Shown here one piece after another: positions 24,119 to 32,849 of a stretch of 64,000 bases of DNA (positions within the stretch are counted from its first letter, which is position 1; every line of letters starts with the position of its first letter). A program made the position numbers and the translations under genes. Source of the DNA: Candidatus Pseudothioglobus singularis PS1 (GTDB taxonomy: Bacteria > Pseudomonadota > Gammaproteobacteria > PS1 > Pseudothioglobaceae); the NCBI RefSeq assembly GCF_001281385.1, contig NZ_CP006911.1, positions 1,612,001 to 1,676,000 on the forward strand. The letters run 5' to 3'. Under the pieces are notes generated by a model. That model did no database searches, was not told the origin of the DNA, and saw only the letters and a list, made by a program, of their open reading frames with translations.

Positions 24119-24292
24119 CTACTTGGCGCTCTTCCATGTGCCACCATAGTGATAAGAGTCTTCGTACCTGACCTTTATCTTCTCAAGGCACCCTCCACAA
24201 AGAAATGACCACTCTCTCTGCTGATATTTACAACGATACAGTGTGTTTTTCTCTTTTCTACAATTAGAGCACTCTTTAGTTCTAACTCTCAT
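24119..24292 (-). CDS. Small zinc-ribbon protein
   Basis: 57 residues. CSNC (8-11), C21 and CGGC (32-35) are candidate zinc ligands; the end VRYEDSYHYGGTWKS looks conserved in composition. Probably cytoplasmic. I recall similar small conserved proteins but cannot name a family. It is on the minus strand upstream of the secreted-family gene. Confidence 0.65.
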   Translation of the reverse strand: MRVRTKECSNCRKEKNTLYRCKYQQREWSFLCGGCLEKIKVRYEDSYHYGGTWKSAK

Positions 24293-24380
24293 TCAAATTT
24301 GATTGAAAACTTCTGGATAGTGTATATTGAATCATAAATAGATAAGGGGCTAATATTAACATAACCAGGAATTTAAAAAT

Positions 24381-24923
24381 ATGACTACAGCAACTCAAGT
24401 TTCAAGGAACAAGAACATTTTATATTTTGCTATAGGCTCTACTGTAGCATTCATGCTCTATATCACATTTGTTTTAACTCCTGTTGGAGCATGCTTCAAT
24501 CTTGATAGCGGCTCAAATTCATTGGGCCTTTCTTTTTCTTACACAAAGGATATGGTTCTCAGCTTCTTTGAATCCAGATCTCAAGAGCAGCTTAAGTGTT
24601 ATAGCCGATTCCTTCAAATTTGGGATGCAATATTTGCAATTATTTATACACTGATGTATGCATCATGGATTGTGTGGCTCTTTAATAATAAGAGATGGTT
24701 AGCATTAGTTCCTATTCTTGGAATGGTCTCTGATTGGTCTGAGAACTATATTGAATTAATAATGATTAAAACCTATTCAAATGCTGGAGATATAGGCGAA
24801 ACAATAGTTTCTATAGGTTCTGGAATAAATTCATTTAAATGGGTCTTATCAAGCCTAACTTATTTGATAATTCTGATTGGAATAATTTTCGCAATAAGAA
24901 AATTTTTTACAAAACCTAAATAG
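24381..24923 (+). CDS. Uncharacterised four-helix membrane protein
   Basis: 180 residues with hydrophobic segments near 15-32, 90-108, 112-128 and 155-175, and a soluble loop between the first two. No motif recognised. It stands alone on the plus strand. Confidence 0.65.
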   Translation: MTTATQVSRNKNILYFAIGSTVAFMLYITFVLTPVGACFNLDSGSNSLGLSFSYTKDMVLSFFESRSQEQLKCYSRFLQIWDAIFAIIYTLMYASWIVWLFNNKRWLALVPILGMVSDWSENYIELIMIKTYSNAGDIGETIVSIGSGINSFKWVLSSLTYLIILIGIIFAIRKFFTKPK

Positions 24924-25004
24924 GCATTATAAAAAAATTTATTTTTTTCTTTATTGGTAAGACCAAGCTAAAGTAAAAAATTCTAAAATAATGTTGGACT
25001 TTAT

Positions 25005-25844
25005 ATGAAAGATATCGCTTCATCAACAAATACCCTATTGGCAGCACTCACATATGCTGGTACACACATAAATAAGGACCTCCAAGGAAAAGCTTGGGTC
25101 GGTCACACGCCATTTGCCTATTGGTTGGTTGCTGCCCTCAAACCAAAAATATTAGTCGAGCTTGGTACGCATGGTGGGGGATCATATTTTAGCTTCTGTC
25201 AGAGTGTAGTAGACAACAAGTTGGACACAAAAACATACGCGATAGATACCTGGATGGGTGAGAAGCAAGCAGGTTTTTACTCTGAATCTTTATTTAAGAA
25301 GGTGATGGATTTTAACATTGAGCATTTTGATAACTTTTCAACTTTGATGAAAATGACATTCGATGAGGCGCTGAATGAATTTGATGATAATTCAGTAGAT
25401 TTATTACACATAGATGGCTTTCACTCCTATGAGGCTGTAAGTAATGATTTTTGCACATGGTATCCAAAATTATCCAAAGAAGCAATAGTTCTTTTTCATG
25501 ATACTCATGAGATTAAGCCAGGATTCGGTGTCCATCAGTTTTGGGATGAACTAAAAAAAGAACATCGAGAACAGTGCTTTGAATTTAAGCATTCTCATGG
25601 ATTGGGAATGTGTTTTCCAAAAAGTTCAAAAGCAGCAATTAACTTTAAAAAAGAGTTTAGTTTAGATTTAGAGAAAATATTTAACTTATTCTCTATCATT
25701 GGAGATGATATTTATTACAATATAAATGGGCGATACTCTCTGCAAAAAAACTTCCAATTAAGCATAGATGATTTGGTAAAAATTCTTAAAAAATTAAAAA
25801 CTGATAACCCTGAACTTTCTAATGAACTAAAGTCATTATTCTAA
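25005..25844 (+). CDS. Class I SAM-dependent methyltransferase (Methyltransf_24 type)
   Basis: 279 residues. PKILVELGTHGGGSYFSF is the SAM-binding motif I; TYAIDTWMGE and SVDLLHIDGFHSYEAVSNDF are the acidic loop and motif IV; VLFHDTHE closes the core. This group often acts on sugars or appears with glycosyltransferases, but no such gene is adjacent, so the substrate is open. Confidence 0.8.
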   Translation: MKDIASSTNTLLAALTYAGTHINKDLQGKAWVGHTPFAYWLVAALKPKILVELGTHGGGSYFSFCQSVVDNKLDTKTYAIDTWMGEKQAGFYSESLFKKVMDFNIEHFDNFSTLMKMTFDEALNEFDDNSVDLLHIDGFHSYEAVSNDFCTWYPKLSKEAIVLFHDTHEIKPGFGVHQFWDELKKEHREQCFEFKHSHGLGMCFPKSSKAAINFKKEFSLDLEKIFNLFSIIGDDIYYNINGRYSLQKNFQLSIDDLVKILKKLKTDNPELSNELKSLF

Positions 25845-25884
25845 GTCACACTGTAAACAAGTACAAAAAAAAATTACTGAGAAG

Positions 25885-25920
25885 ATCAAAGTCCAAACTT
25901 CGTTTAATGTGTGAGGGAAG
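25885..25920 (+). repeat. 36-bp intergenic repeat, copy A
   Basis: Reads AAAGTCCAAACTTCGTTT then AATGTGTGAGGGAAG. Two further copies lie at 26380-26416 and 27880-27917 with about 80-90% identity. All are between genes and in the same orientation. Confidence 0.6.
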
Positions 25921-25977
25921 TTCTGTATATATTTCTACGAGCTCTGAGAAGGCTTCACTGGAGCCCTAGAAGTGAGA

Positions 25978-26010
25978 ATAAATATGCCCTAATAGTTAAG
26001 GCATATTTAT
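25978..26010. terminator. Hairpin, likely bidirectional terminator
   Basis: ATAAATATGCC (25978-25988) and GGCATATTTAT (26000-26010) form a perfect 11-bp stem. It is 16 bases past the stop of the minus-strand gene ending at 26026. Confidence 0.6.
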
Positions 26011-26025
26011 CAGATTATTTGCAGT

Positions 26026-26271
26026 TTAGACATCCAATAGTCTTAAAGCGCCATTCAGTAAGTCTTCTGACATGCCATGGTCACCAGAGTCATGCGCTTT
26101 GACACCTTGCTCATGTAGCATAAGGGCAAAACTAATTAAAGTTGCATGCTTTGTTTGGTCTAGTGTTGCAATTTTATCTTCAACTTCTGATTTGAGCATT
26201 GGACATGCCCCAGCAAAAGCCATAGAAGGCAAAAGTAAAATCATAAAAGTAATAGAGAGTAATTTTTTCAT
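26026..26271 (-). CDS. Small secreted helical protein
   Basis: 81 residues: signal peptide ending MAFA (about 1-20), then a helical chain with one cysteine (GACPMLKSEVEDKIATL). The mature part HATLISFALMLHEQGVKAHD and DLLNGALRLL suggests a short helical hairpin. Unknown function. An AAAGAAC box sits 73 bases upstream. Confidence 0.68.
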   Translation of the reverse strand: MKKLLSITFMILLLPSMAFAGACPMLKSEVEDKIATLDQTKHATLISFALMLHEQGVKAHDSGDHGMSEDLLNGALRLLDV

Positions 26272-26343
26272 TTCGTCATTCCTAAGTTAATATAAGGAAG
26301 TTGAGTTTAGAATAACTTCAAATCTATCAAGTGAAGTTTAGAC

Positions 26344-26350
26344 GTTCTTT
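26344..26350 (-). promoter_or_regulatory. AAAGAAC upstream box (copy 4)
   Basis: Minus strand TGTAAAGAACGTCTAAACTT, 73 bases upstream of the gene starting at 26271. The weakest match in its flank of the four copies. Confidence 0.35.
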
Positions 26351-26379
26351 ACAAAAAGATTTCGTGAAGTTAGTTTTGA

Positions 26380-26416
26380 ACCAAAGTCCAAATTTCGTTT
26401 GATATGTGAGGGGGGG
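26380..26416 (+). repeat. 36-bp intergenic repeat, copy B
   Basis: Reads AAAGTCCAAATTTCGTTTG then ATATGTGAGGGGGG; same orientation as copies A and C. Confidence 0.6.
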
Positions 26417-26432
26417 TCATTTAGATAAATAA

Positions 26433-26666
26433 TTATTTACTACAAACCGTTTCATAAATAGTTGCATAATTTGATGCTGCGGTTGAATAAAACATTGCTT
26501 TTTTCTCTTTCTCTTTCTTCCACTCTGTATCAGCGAGAAGAACGAAAGTTCCAATTGATTCATATATTTTTTGGCAAGTTTCTTGTGAATAAGGTTCTAT
26601 TTCTTTATTCGCAAGGGCGTTGTTAGTCATTATTAAACAGATTGCTAAAGATGAAATAAATCTCAT
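26433..26666 (-). CDS. Small secreted protein of unknown function
   Basis: 77 residues with a signal peptide ending NALA (about 19) and a mature helical part with two cysteines (ETCQKIYESIG and ETVCSK) that could pair. A good ribosome site (AAGGAGA) precedes the ATG. No family recognised. Confidence 0.68.
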   Translation of the reverse strand: MRFISSLAICLIMTNNALANKEIEPYSQETCQKIYESIGTFVLLADTEWKKEKEKKAMFYSTAASNYATIYETVCSK

Positions 26667-26728
26667 AATGTCTCCTTAAATACAAAATTTAATTTTACTG
26701 TTTTTTTAAAGACTTAAATTCAAACCTC

Positions 26729-27856
26729 TTATATTATTTTATTGGCGTACCATTCAGAAAAAGTTGCAACATTTGCCTCCATTAATGTCGAGAATTGCCC
26801 CTGAAGCGAAGTGGACTTATTGAGGCCCTTCTGTTGATTTTCAAGTGCGACAATATCTTCGTCTAACGCATCATCAAGTCGCTGATAATATGACTGGGAC
26901 TTTTCTTTAAAACCAGGAAGTGTTGTTGTATTTTTTGGAAAACAAATACTTTGTCTAATACGACAACTCATTGAAGTAATTGGGCTTGCTTCATAGACCC
27001 AAATTGCTTCTTGACTTGCTGCAAAAGTCATATTTGGAAAGATCCAACTGTACCTTGCTCCAAGGCTCCAGGGGGCCTCCAAATTTTCCATTATCGGTAA
27101 AGCGTTAATTTGATCCACCTCTAGTAGTGCCCCTGTGCCCGCGGTAAATCCAAATTGACTTGCAAAATCTCCCGTTGTTTTATCTGCTTCTTCAGGCTTG
27201 TTATAAAGATTATCGATGCTAGTTGGATGTACATTATTCAAATGATAGTATTCATTAAAGACATCTAAAAATGCTTTCCAATTACACTGAACTTCAAAAG
27301 TTGCACGTCTAGTTGTAACCAATTCATTCATAGACCAAGGCTGATGTAATTCAGAAAAATTACCAAGCTGCTTAGATAAATCTGTTGGCTTATTTCCCAG
27401 AAAAACAAATAGGAATCCCTGCAATTCTTTTAATTTATACTCAATTAAAGAATGCTCTTCAAAATCAAAACTGGGATTTTCTGCCATTGTTTTAGCGTGC
27501 ATTAAATTACCATCTAGTGAGTAAGTCCACCCATGAAAAGGGCAGCTGATAGCTTGACATTGGCCAGTTCCATCCAATAGTTTTGCGCCTCTATGGCGGC
27601 AAGTATTTGCATAAAGCCTCAATTCTTTGTCTTGATTACGTATCAAAACTAAGGCTTGACCGCAAAGCTCAAATACCTCATATTCTCCTGGATTTTCTAG
27701 CCTATCGGACCTGCCCAACCCAAGCCACTGATTAGAAAAAATACGCTCTTGCTCTTGGGTTAAGATTGAGTCCTCCCAGTAGCATTCGTAAGGTAGACTT
27801 CGTCTTTGAGGAGGTGGCAACTTACAAAGCTTTATACGTTCAAGTAGTTTTTTCAT
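26729..27856 (-). CDS. Rieske-type ring-hydroxylating/demethylating oxygenase, catalytic subunit
   Basis: 375 residues. The Rieske [2Fe-2S] ligands are C86-x-H88 (TCRHRGAKL) and C105-x2-H108 (SCPFHGWTY); the mononuclear iron ligands H205 and H210 lie in FNEYYHLNNVHPTS. Sequence style is close to the choline, carnitine and betaine monooxygenase or demethylase group. The partner reductase is not adjacent, so it must come from elsewhere. Substrate cannot be read; a quaternary amine is a reasonable guess. Confidence 0.85.
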   Translation of the reverse strand: MKKLLERIKLCKLPPPQRRSLPYECYWEDSILTQEQERIFSNQWLGLGRSDRLENPGEYEVFELCGQALVLIRNQDKELRLYANTCRHRGAKLLDGTGQCQAISCPFHGWTYSLDGNLMHAKTMAENPSFDFEEHSLIEYKLKELQGFLFVFLGNKPTDLSKQLGNFSELHQPWSMNELVTTRRATFEVQCNWKAFLDVFNEYYHLNNVHPTSIDNLYNKPEEADKTTGDFASQFGFTAGTGALLEVDQINALPIMENLEAPWSLGARYSWIFPNMTFAASQEAIWVYEASPITSMSCRIRQSICFPKNTTTLPGFKEKSQSYYQRLDDALDEDIVALENQQKGLNKSTSLQGQFSTLMEANVATFSEWYANKII

Positions 27857-27879
27857 ACTTGGATTTTAAGTCAAATAGA

Positions 27880-27917
27880 ACTAAAGTCAAAACTTCTTTT
27901 GATGTGTGAGGGAGGGA
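27880..27917 (+). repeat. 36-bp intergenic repeat, copy C
   Basis: Reads AAAGTCAAAACTTCTTTTG then ATGTGTGAGGGAGGG. A further, weaker trace follows at about 27963-27990 (ATCAAAGTCTGAATAAATAT), whose tail recalls bases after copy A. The remaining bases to 28131 hold no gene. Confidence 0.6.
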
Positions 27918-28131
27918 TTATTAATACTTAGCCGAGTTCAATAGGAGGCTCCCCCACTAGGCATCAAAGTCTGAATAAATATGCGAGGGATGGTTGCTCT
28001 GAACTTAGAATGTATAGCTATAAATTAATATTTATACATTCGTAGCTTATTCTCCTCTTTATCTTTAGTAATTTAAGTATATGATTCTCTCTATTTCTAA
28101 ATAAATTAAAGAAAAGTAGGAGTTCTTTACT

Positions 28132-28620
28132 ATGAACACTCAATTCAAATTAAGAATTAAAGGATTTACATTGATTGAACTGCTAATTGTAGTTGCTATT
28201 ATTGGTATTCTTGCTGGAGTTGGTGTTCCAATGTACAACGGCTATATGGCTAGTGCCAAAGTGCAAAGTGCCACAACAAACCACAACAACATAAAATCTT
28301 TTGTGGCAGCTACGCTGACTAAATGTTCTACAGGTTCTTCAAGTGTTGTTCTGGGTAGTTCTACCCGATATTGTAATCAAAGTACGGCCAATTGGGCTAG
28401 TTATTTCATAACATACTTTAACTCTATTAACAAGAACCCATATGGTAAGAACGTATTTAATGGAACCGACTCTGCCACATCTTCTGGAGGCCCGAGATTA
28501 GGCCTAACTGGGATTGGGTCTTCTGGAAATCGCATTGCTATAAGAACAAATATCGGCAATGAATCTGGGGGAAGTGCCTTCATCCCAGACTCTGGCTGGA
28601 TTTACATTACAAAAGAGTAA
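28132..28620 (+). CDS. Type IV pilin-like prepilin
   Basis: 162 residues. The class III leader ends at G/F in IKGFTLIELLIVVAIIGILA, with the +5 Glu that pilins need; the hydrophobic N-terminal helix is followed by a globular Ser/Gly-rich domain with two cysteines. PilB, PilC and PilD genes, usual neighbours between pilA and coaE, are not here. It may be the major pilin or a pseudopilin for DNA uptake. Confidence 0.88.
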   Translation: MNTQFKLRIKGFTLIELLIVVAIIGILAGVGVPMYNGYMASAKVQSATTNHNNIKSFVAATLTKCSTGSSSVVLGSSTRYCNQSTANWASYFITYFNSINKNPYGKNVFNGTDSATSSGGPRLGLTGIGSSGNRIAIRTNIGNESGGSAFIPDSGWIYITKE

Positions 28621-28663
28621 TATTATTATTAATACTTAGCCGTATAAACTATTTGAACAATTA

Positions 28664-28768
28664 TTATAATTCAAGCAGTGTCTCATAGTCAGAAAATGAA
28701 ACATCTGCAAACCTTACATAAGGCTTTGGATTGCCATTACCAATACATTTATTTGATTTAGGTGAAAT
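28664..28768 (-). pseudogene. Possible gene remnant (3'-end only)
   Basis: An open stretch of about 34 codons ends at 28664 and reads GNPKPYVRFADVSFSDYETL, which looks like real protein, but an in-frame stop just upstream and no ATG leave it without a start. It may be the end of a decayed gene. The gap 28621-29006 otherwise holds only tRNA-Met. Confidence 0.25.
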
Positions 28769-28789
28769 GGCTTAAAGCCTTATGGGATA

Positions 28790-28866
28790 TGGTGGTTATG
28801 GGTGGACTTGAACCACCGACCCCAGCATTATGAATGCTGTGCTCTAACCAGCTGAGCTACATAACC
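28790..28866 (-). tRNA. tRNA-Met (CAU), elongator
   Basis: A full cloverleaf can be folded on the minus strand: acceptor GGTTATG with CATAACC, D-arm AGCTCAGCTGGTTAGAGC, anticodon arm CAGCATTCATAATGCTG with anticodon CAT, T-arm GGTGGTTCAAGTCCACC and an encoded CCA. A paired first acceptor base and overall similarity to E. coli elongator tRNA-Met separate it from the initiator at 43148. A CAU tRNA-Ile2 is less likely by sequence but not excluded. Confidence 0.9.
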
Positions 28867-29006
28867 AAAAAGAGCGCCTATTATCGAAATTTTTACCTCA
28901 AAAGTCAAGCTAAATAACAAATTTGAGCAATAATATTATCATTCCAATAGTCTCAACTTCATTTAGCTATAAAATTTAAGTTTTATTAATATTAATTCTT
29001 AACCAT

Positions 29007-29621
29007 ATGGCCGGTAAAGTTCTTAAAGTAGCGCTGACTGGAGGCATTGCCTCAGGCAAGAGCTTGGTGAGTGACTTGCTTGCAATATATGGATGTCATA
29101 TTATTGATCTAGATGTAATATCTCGTGAAGTTGTATTGCCCGGAACTGAGGGGCTTAATGAGCTAGTAGAATCCTTTGGCGATTCGATCCTTTTGAGTGA
29201 CGGATCACTTGATCGAAAAAATCTTCGGGATGTTCTTTATAAAAAGGGACGAAATAGGGCTAAGATTGAGCAAATATTACACCCCAAAATACTTCAAAAA
29301 ATGAAGTCTTCGATGGAGATTTTCAAAGAAGGTGTTATGGTTGTAGTCATCCCTCTCTTGGTTGAAAAAGAATTATGGGGTCCATTTGATAGAGCTATCG
29401 TTGTCGATTGTGATGTTGATATACAGATAAATCGTCTAACTGCTAGGGAGAATATTGATAGTGCAAAAGCACATACCATGCTATTAGCCCAAGCTAGTAG
29501 GGAGCAGCGAGTCCAACTAGGTGACCATCTGCCTACTGACATTATTGATAATAACTCAAAGATCAGTGATCTTAAAGATAGTATAGAAAGTCTTAGTCAA
29601 AAACTGTTTGCTATAGTTTGA
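29007..29621 (+). CDS. coaE: Dephospho-CoA kinase
   Basis: 204 residues. Catalyses the last step of CoA synthesis, ATP-dependent 3'-phosphorylation of dephospho-CoA. The P-loop LTGGIASGKS (about 10-19), IIDLDVISREVV (Asp pair) and LLVEK with RLTAREN lid are all present. Cytoplasmic. It is convergent with the ABC permease gene. Confidence 0.93.
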   Translation: MAGKVLKVALTGGIASGKSLVSDLLAIYGCHIIDLDVISREVVLPGTEGLNELVESFGDSILLSDGSLDRKNLRDVLYKKGRNRAKIEQILHPKILQKMKSSMEIFKEGVMVVVIPLLVEKELWGPFDRAIVVDCDVDIQINRLTARENIDSAKAHTMLLAQASREQRVQLGDHLPTDIIDNNSKISDLKDSIESLSQKLFAIV

Positions 29622-29638
29622 TTCTCTACTAAAAAGAA

Positions 29639-32173
29639 TTACTCGTTTCGAATGAGCGGGTAAACTTTGGGGTTAAATATACTTCGATTAGCCAGAAGAA
29701 TTAGTATAAATGATGTCAATGCAGTTGATAATAATATCCAAAGGGTCAGCCCAAAATCAAATTGCCAAGTCAGCTGCAAAGCATTCTCTACAACTAAGTA
29801 AGAACTTATAACTGCAACAGAGGTAGCAAAAAATATTAAAGTGCCATAGATGACAGCAAACTCCATTGTCATTGCCTTAAGGATTGTTGGAAAGTCTACC
29901 CCCAATATTTTGTAGATCAAATTGTTATAGCGCCTGAATGTTGTTTGCACCAAAACTGCACTCACAATAACAATTAACCCAATAATAATAACTATGAGTG
30001 ATATTGCAGTCACTGCTATGAATATTTTATTTAACACATCACTAACTTGGGATAGGATTCTATCAATCTTTATAGCAGATACATTTGGAAATTTTTCAAC
30101 AACCATTGCCAAAACATCGCCAGATGGCAACTCAGTCTTTAATGTTCCAACAAACTCATGAGGAAGTTTGTTTGCAAAAGCTTTATTGATGATGATGGCA
30201 AAATTAATGGATATGTCCCGATAATCAACCTCTCTAAAGTTCTTAATAGTGCCAGTCACATCTCGACCTAGGATATTGAGCACTATCTTGTCATTAATAT
30301 TCATCCCAAGGTCATATGCAGCCCGACTGTCCATTGATATAAACATCTCGCTTTCATTACCTGGCTCCCACCACTCTCCCTCAACAATAGGATTGTCTGG
30401 CTTTGGCTTTTCAGACCAAGAAATTCGCCTATCGCCTCTTACAACCCAAGCGGACCTGTTACTCCTGGAAACAATCTCCTCAATAGGTATATCATTTAAT
30501 GAGATAAATGATGCGCTCGCCATCGGACTAAATTCAAGCTCTGCATTTGGGTCAACTCCTTCAATAAATGACTGGAGATCCCCTTGAATGTCTTTATCAA
30601 TGCTCACAAAAAATAAGTCTGGAGCCATAGATGGAATGCTATCTGAAATTTCTTTTTTTAAGTTGTTAGCAACAAAACTTAAGGTTAATAATAGAGTTAA
30701 CCCTATTCCTAAAGAGATTGTCATAATTGGTGCTAATGATTTTTTAGCAACAATATTTCTATAGGCTATCCTATAGCTGTTATTTGAAAATTTATGAAAG
30801 CGCTTAATAAATATGATTAATAATTTTGATACGCCATAAAAAATTAGCATGGTTGTAAAAAAAGCCACGAAGTAAAAAACTGTATAAAGCTTCTGGTCAG
30901 TTTGATTAACAAAGTAGGTAGTCAAAATAATGACCAAAACACCCAATAAGAGAATATTTTTAACAGAGAAATTTAAGCTTACAGGATTAAAAGAATTACG
31001 AAATAAAGAGGCCGCTTTAATTTCACTAATGGAATACAGCGAGGGAATAGAGAAAATTAATACAACCAAGAGTCCAATGAATAGGATGTTGAGATATCCA
31101 ACCAGGCTAAAGGTTGGCTGCAGATCAATACCAAGAGACTTGGGCAACAGCTCGTTCGCCAACAATGGACTAAAGACTCCCAGTAAGTAGGCAACAATCG
31201 AGGTCGATAACAGAATCAATATGATTTCATAAAAATACATTGTTTGAATAAAGCTAGACGGAAATCCAATCGATTTTTTGACCGCTATGCTAGTATTATT
31301 TTGATTTACGAATGATAAGAGTGTATTACTAATTCCAATACCTGCAATCACCATTGCGCTTACAGAGACCAGGTTTAAAAAGTTTGAAAAGTTGTCTATC
31401 ACACTGCTTAGTCGACGCCCACTCTGCCCGGGAAGTCGAGTTTTGATTGTATCATCGTAGGCAATAATGGAGTTAACTATGGTTTCTGGTTCTTGAGTCT
31501 GACTTGAATTATTAAATTTAATTCTATACTTATGGTCAAGAAAACTGCCTCCTGAGCTAAGCCCAAATTGCTCATAACTATCCATACTGATAATCGCGAA
31601 TTCTCCAAAAACAGCACTTTCTGCTAGGTCTGGTACTGACGAGACAAGTCCAGCAACTTCAAATTTTTGACCCATTATTGTTACGTCGTCACCTGGGCCA
31701 ACATTTAGAAGGTTTTGTATGCTTTCATTTATTAGAACATGTGGCTTTAGTGAAGAAGAGAAAATGATATTAGCCGCCTCCTCAGGAATTGTCTCAATCT
31801 CGCCATAAAGTGGGTAGTTATTGTCAACTGCCCTTAGCTCAGTAAATACTGGAGACTCGCCTTCCTTTGAAAGCATCGTTGCAAACTCAATAGCGGCGCT
31901 TACTTTTCCAAGGGCATTGAACTGATCAATAACCTTAGGAGGCAACGGTTCAATATCACTGTCAATCTGAATATCCCCACCCAAAAGCTCCTTGGCGTTG
32001 CTTGCTATTTCAGTATTTAAAGCCTCCTTAACTGAAAAGGTTAATGAGAGCAGCAACAAACTAACAAAAAGAGTTGAGGTAATAACCCATAATTTTTTAT
32101 AGCTTCTTGAGAAGTCTCTGAGCGCGTACTTATTAATTAATTTGAATTGCTGAATATCAAACAATCTGACCAT
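29639..32173 (-). CDS. FtsX-like ABC transporter permease (YbbP-like)
   Basis: 844 residues with an N-terminal helix, a large periplasmic domain, several hydrophobic helices (about 260-420), a second soluble domain and three C-terminal helices, the duplicated MacB/FtsX layout of YbbP. It overlaps the ATPase gene by 17 bases. In E. coli ybbA-ybbP is also next to tesA; the system probably exports or extracts envelope lipids or hydrophobic compounds, but this is unproven. Confidence 0.88.
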   Translation of the reverse strand: MVRLFDIQQFKLINKYALRDFSRSYKKLWVITSTLFVSLLLLSLTFSVKEALNTEIASNAKELLGGDIQIDSDIEPLPPKVIDQFNALGKVSAAIEFATMLSKEGESPVFTELRAVDNNYPLYGEIETIPEEAANIIFSSSLKPHVLINESIQNLLNVGPGDDVTIMGQKFEVAGLVSSVPDLAESAVFGEFAIISMDSYEQFGLSSGGSFLDHKYRIKFNNSSQTQEPETIVNSIIAYDDTIKTRLPGQSGRRLSSVIDNFSNFLNLVSVSAMVIAGIGISNTLLSFVNQNNTSIAVKKSIGFPSSFIQTMYFYEIILILLSTSIVAYLLGVFSPLLANELLPKSLGIDLQPTFSLVGYLNILFIGLLVVLIFSIPSLYSISEIKAASLFRNSFNPVSLNFSVKNILLLGVLVIILTTYFVNQTDQKLYTVFYFVAFFTTMLIFYGVSKLLIIFIKRFHKFSNNSYRIAYRNIVAKKSLAPIMTISLGIGLTLLLTLSFVANNLKKEISDSIPSMAPDLFFVSIDKDIQGDLQSFIEGVDPNAELEFSPMASASFISLNDIPIEEIVSRSNRSAWVVRGDRRISWSEKPKPDNPIVEGEWWEPGNESEMFISMDSRAAYDLGMNINDKIVLNILGRDVTGTIKNFREVDYRDISINFAIIINKAFANKLPHEFVGTLKTELPSGDVLAMVVEKFPNVSAIKIDRILSQVSDVLNKIFIAVTAISLIVIIIGLIVIVSAVLVQTTFRRYNNLIYKILGVDFPTILKAMTMEFAVIYGTLIFFATSVAVISSYLVVENALQLTWQFDFGLTLWILLSTALTSFILILLANRSIFNPKVYPLIRNE

Positions 32174-32822
32174 CCTTTATTTCAATGATGCGGTCACATC
32201 GATTCGCTATTGAATTGTCATGTGTGACTATGACTAATGAGGTTTGGCTTTTTTTTGTATAGTCAAAGAGTAAATCCATCATGCTATCAGAGTTCACTGT
32301 ATCAAGATTACCAGTAGGCTCATCCGCTAGAATAATTTTTGGTTTATTAATTAAAGCTCTGGCAATGGCGACTCTTTGTTGTTCGCCACCAGAGAGTTCA
32401 CTAGGGAGATGATGTAGTCTATGGGATAGTCCAAATTCTCCAAGAAGTGTCTCTGCATTTTTTTCAAGATTATATTGTTGATTAGCTTCAAGAGATAATA
32501 GGACATTCTCGACAGCTGTCAGATTTGGAATTAAATAGAAGGACTGAAATACAATACCAATATTTTTTCTTCGAACTTCTGATAATTCACTTTCCTTCAG
32601 TCCGACAATTTCCTGATTATTAATTTGAATTGACCCCTTGGAGGCAGTCTCTAGGCCTGAGGCAAGCATAATAATTGAAGTCTTTCCAGAGCCGCTTGGC
32701 CCTACTACAGAAACAACCTCCTCACTATCTACTGAGAAATCAATCCCTTTTAAAACTTCTACAGCATCATCTTTTACGCCATAACTTAATGAAACATTAT
32801 TGAACTGTATCGCTGCACTCAT
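32157..32822 (-). CDS. ABC transporter ATP-binding protein (YbbA-like, LolD type)
   Basis: 221 residues, one nucleotide-binding domain: Walker [10 protein letters not shown], signature [15 protein letters not shown], Walker [13 protein letters not shown] and H-loop VIVTHD. The TGNLD extension is typical of LolD/MacB-class ATPases that work with FtsX-like permeases. Divergent from tesA with 27 bases between. Confidence 0.92.
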   Translation of the reverse strand: MSAAIQFNNVSLSYGVKDDAVEVLKGIDFSVDSEEVVSVVGPSGSGKTSIIMLASGLETASKGSIQINNQEIVGLKESELSEVRRKNIGIVFQSFYLIPNLTAVENVLLSLEANQQYNLEKNAETLLGEFGLSHRLHHLPSELSGGEQQRVAIARALINKPKIILADEPTGNLDTVNSDSMMDLLFDYTKKSQTSLVIVTHDNSIANRCDRIIEIKDGQIV

Positions 32823-32849
32823 TATTCAATCTAATATAAAATTCAGCGC

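Noticed and set aside
25885-27917. CRISPR array from the three 36-bp repeats
   Set aside because: Copies are 0.5-1.5 kb apart with genes between them, and there is no cas gene.
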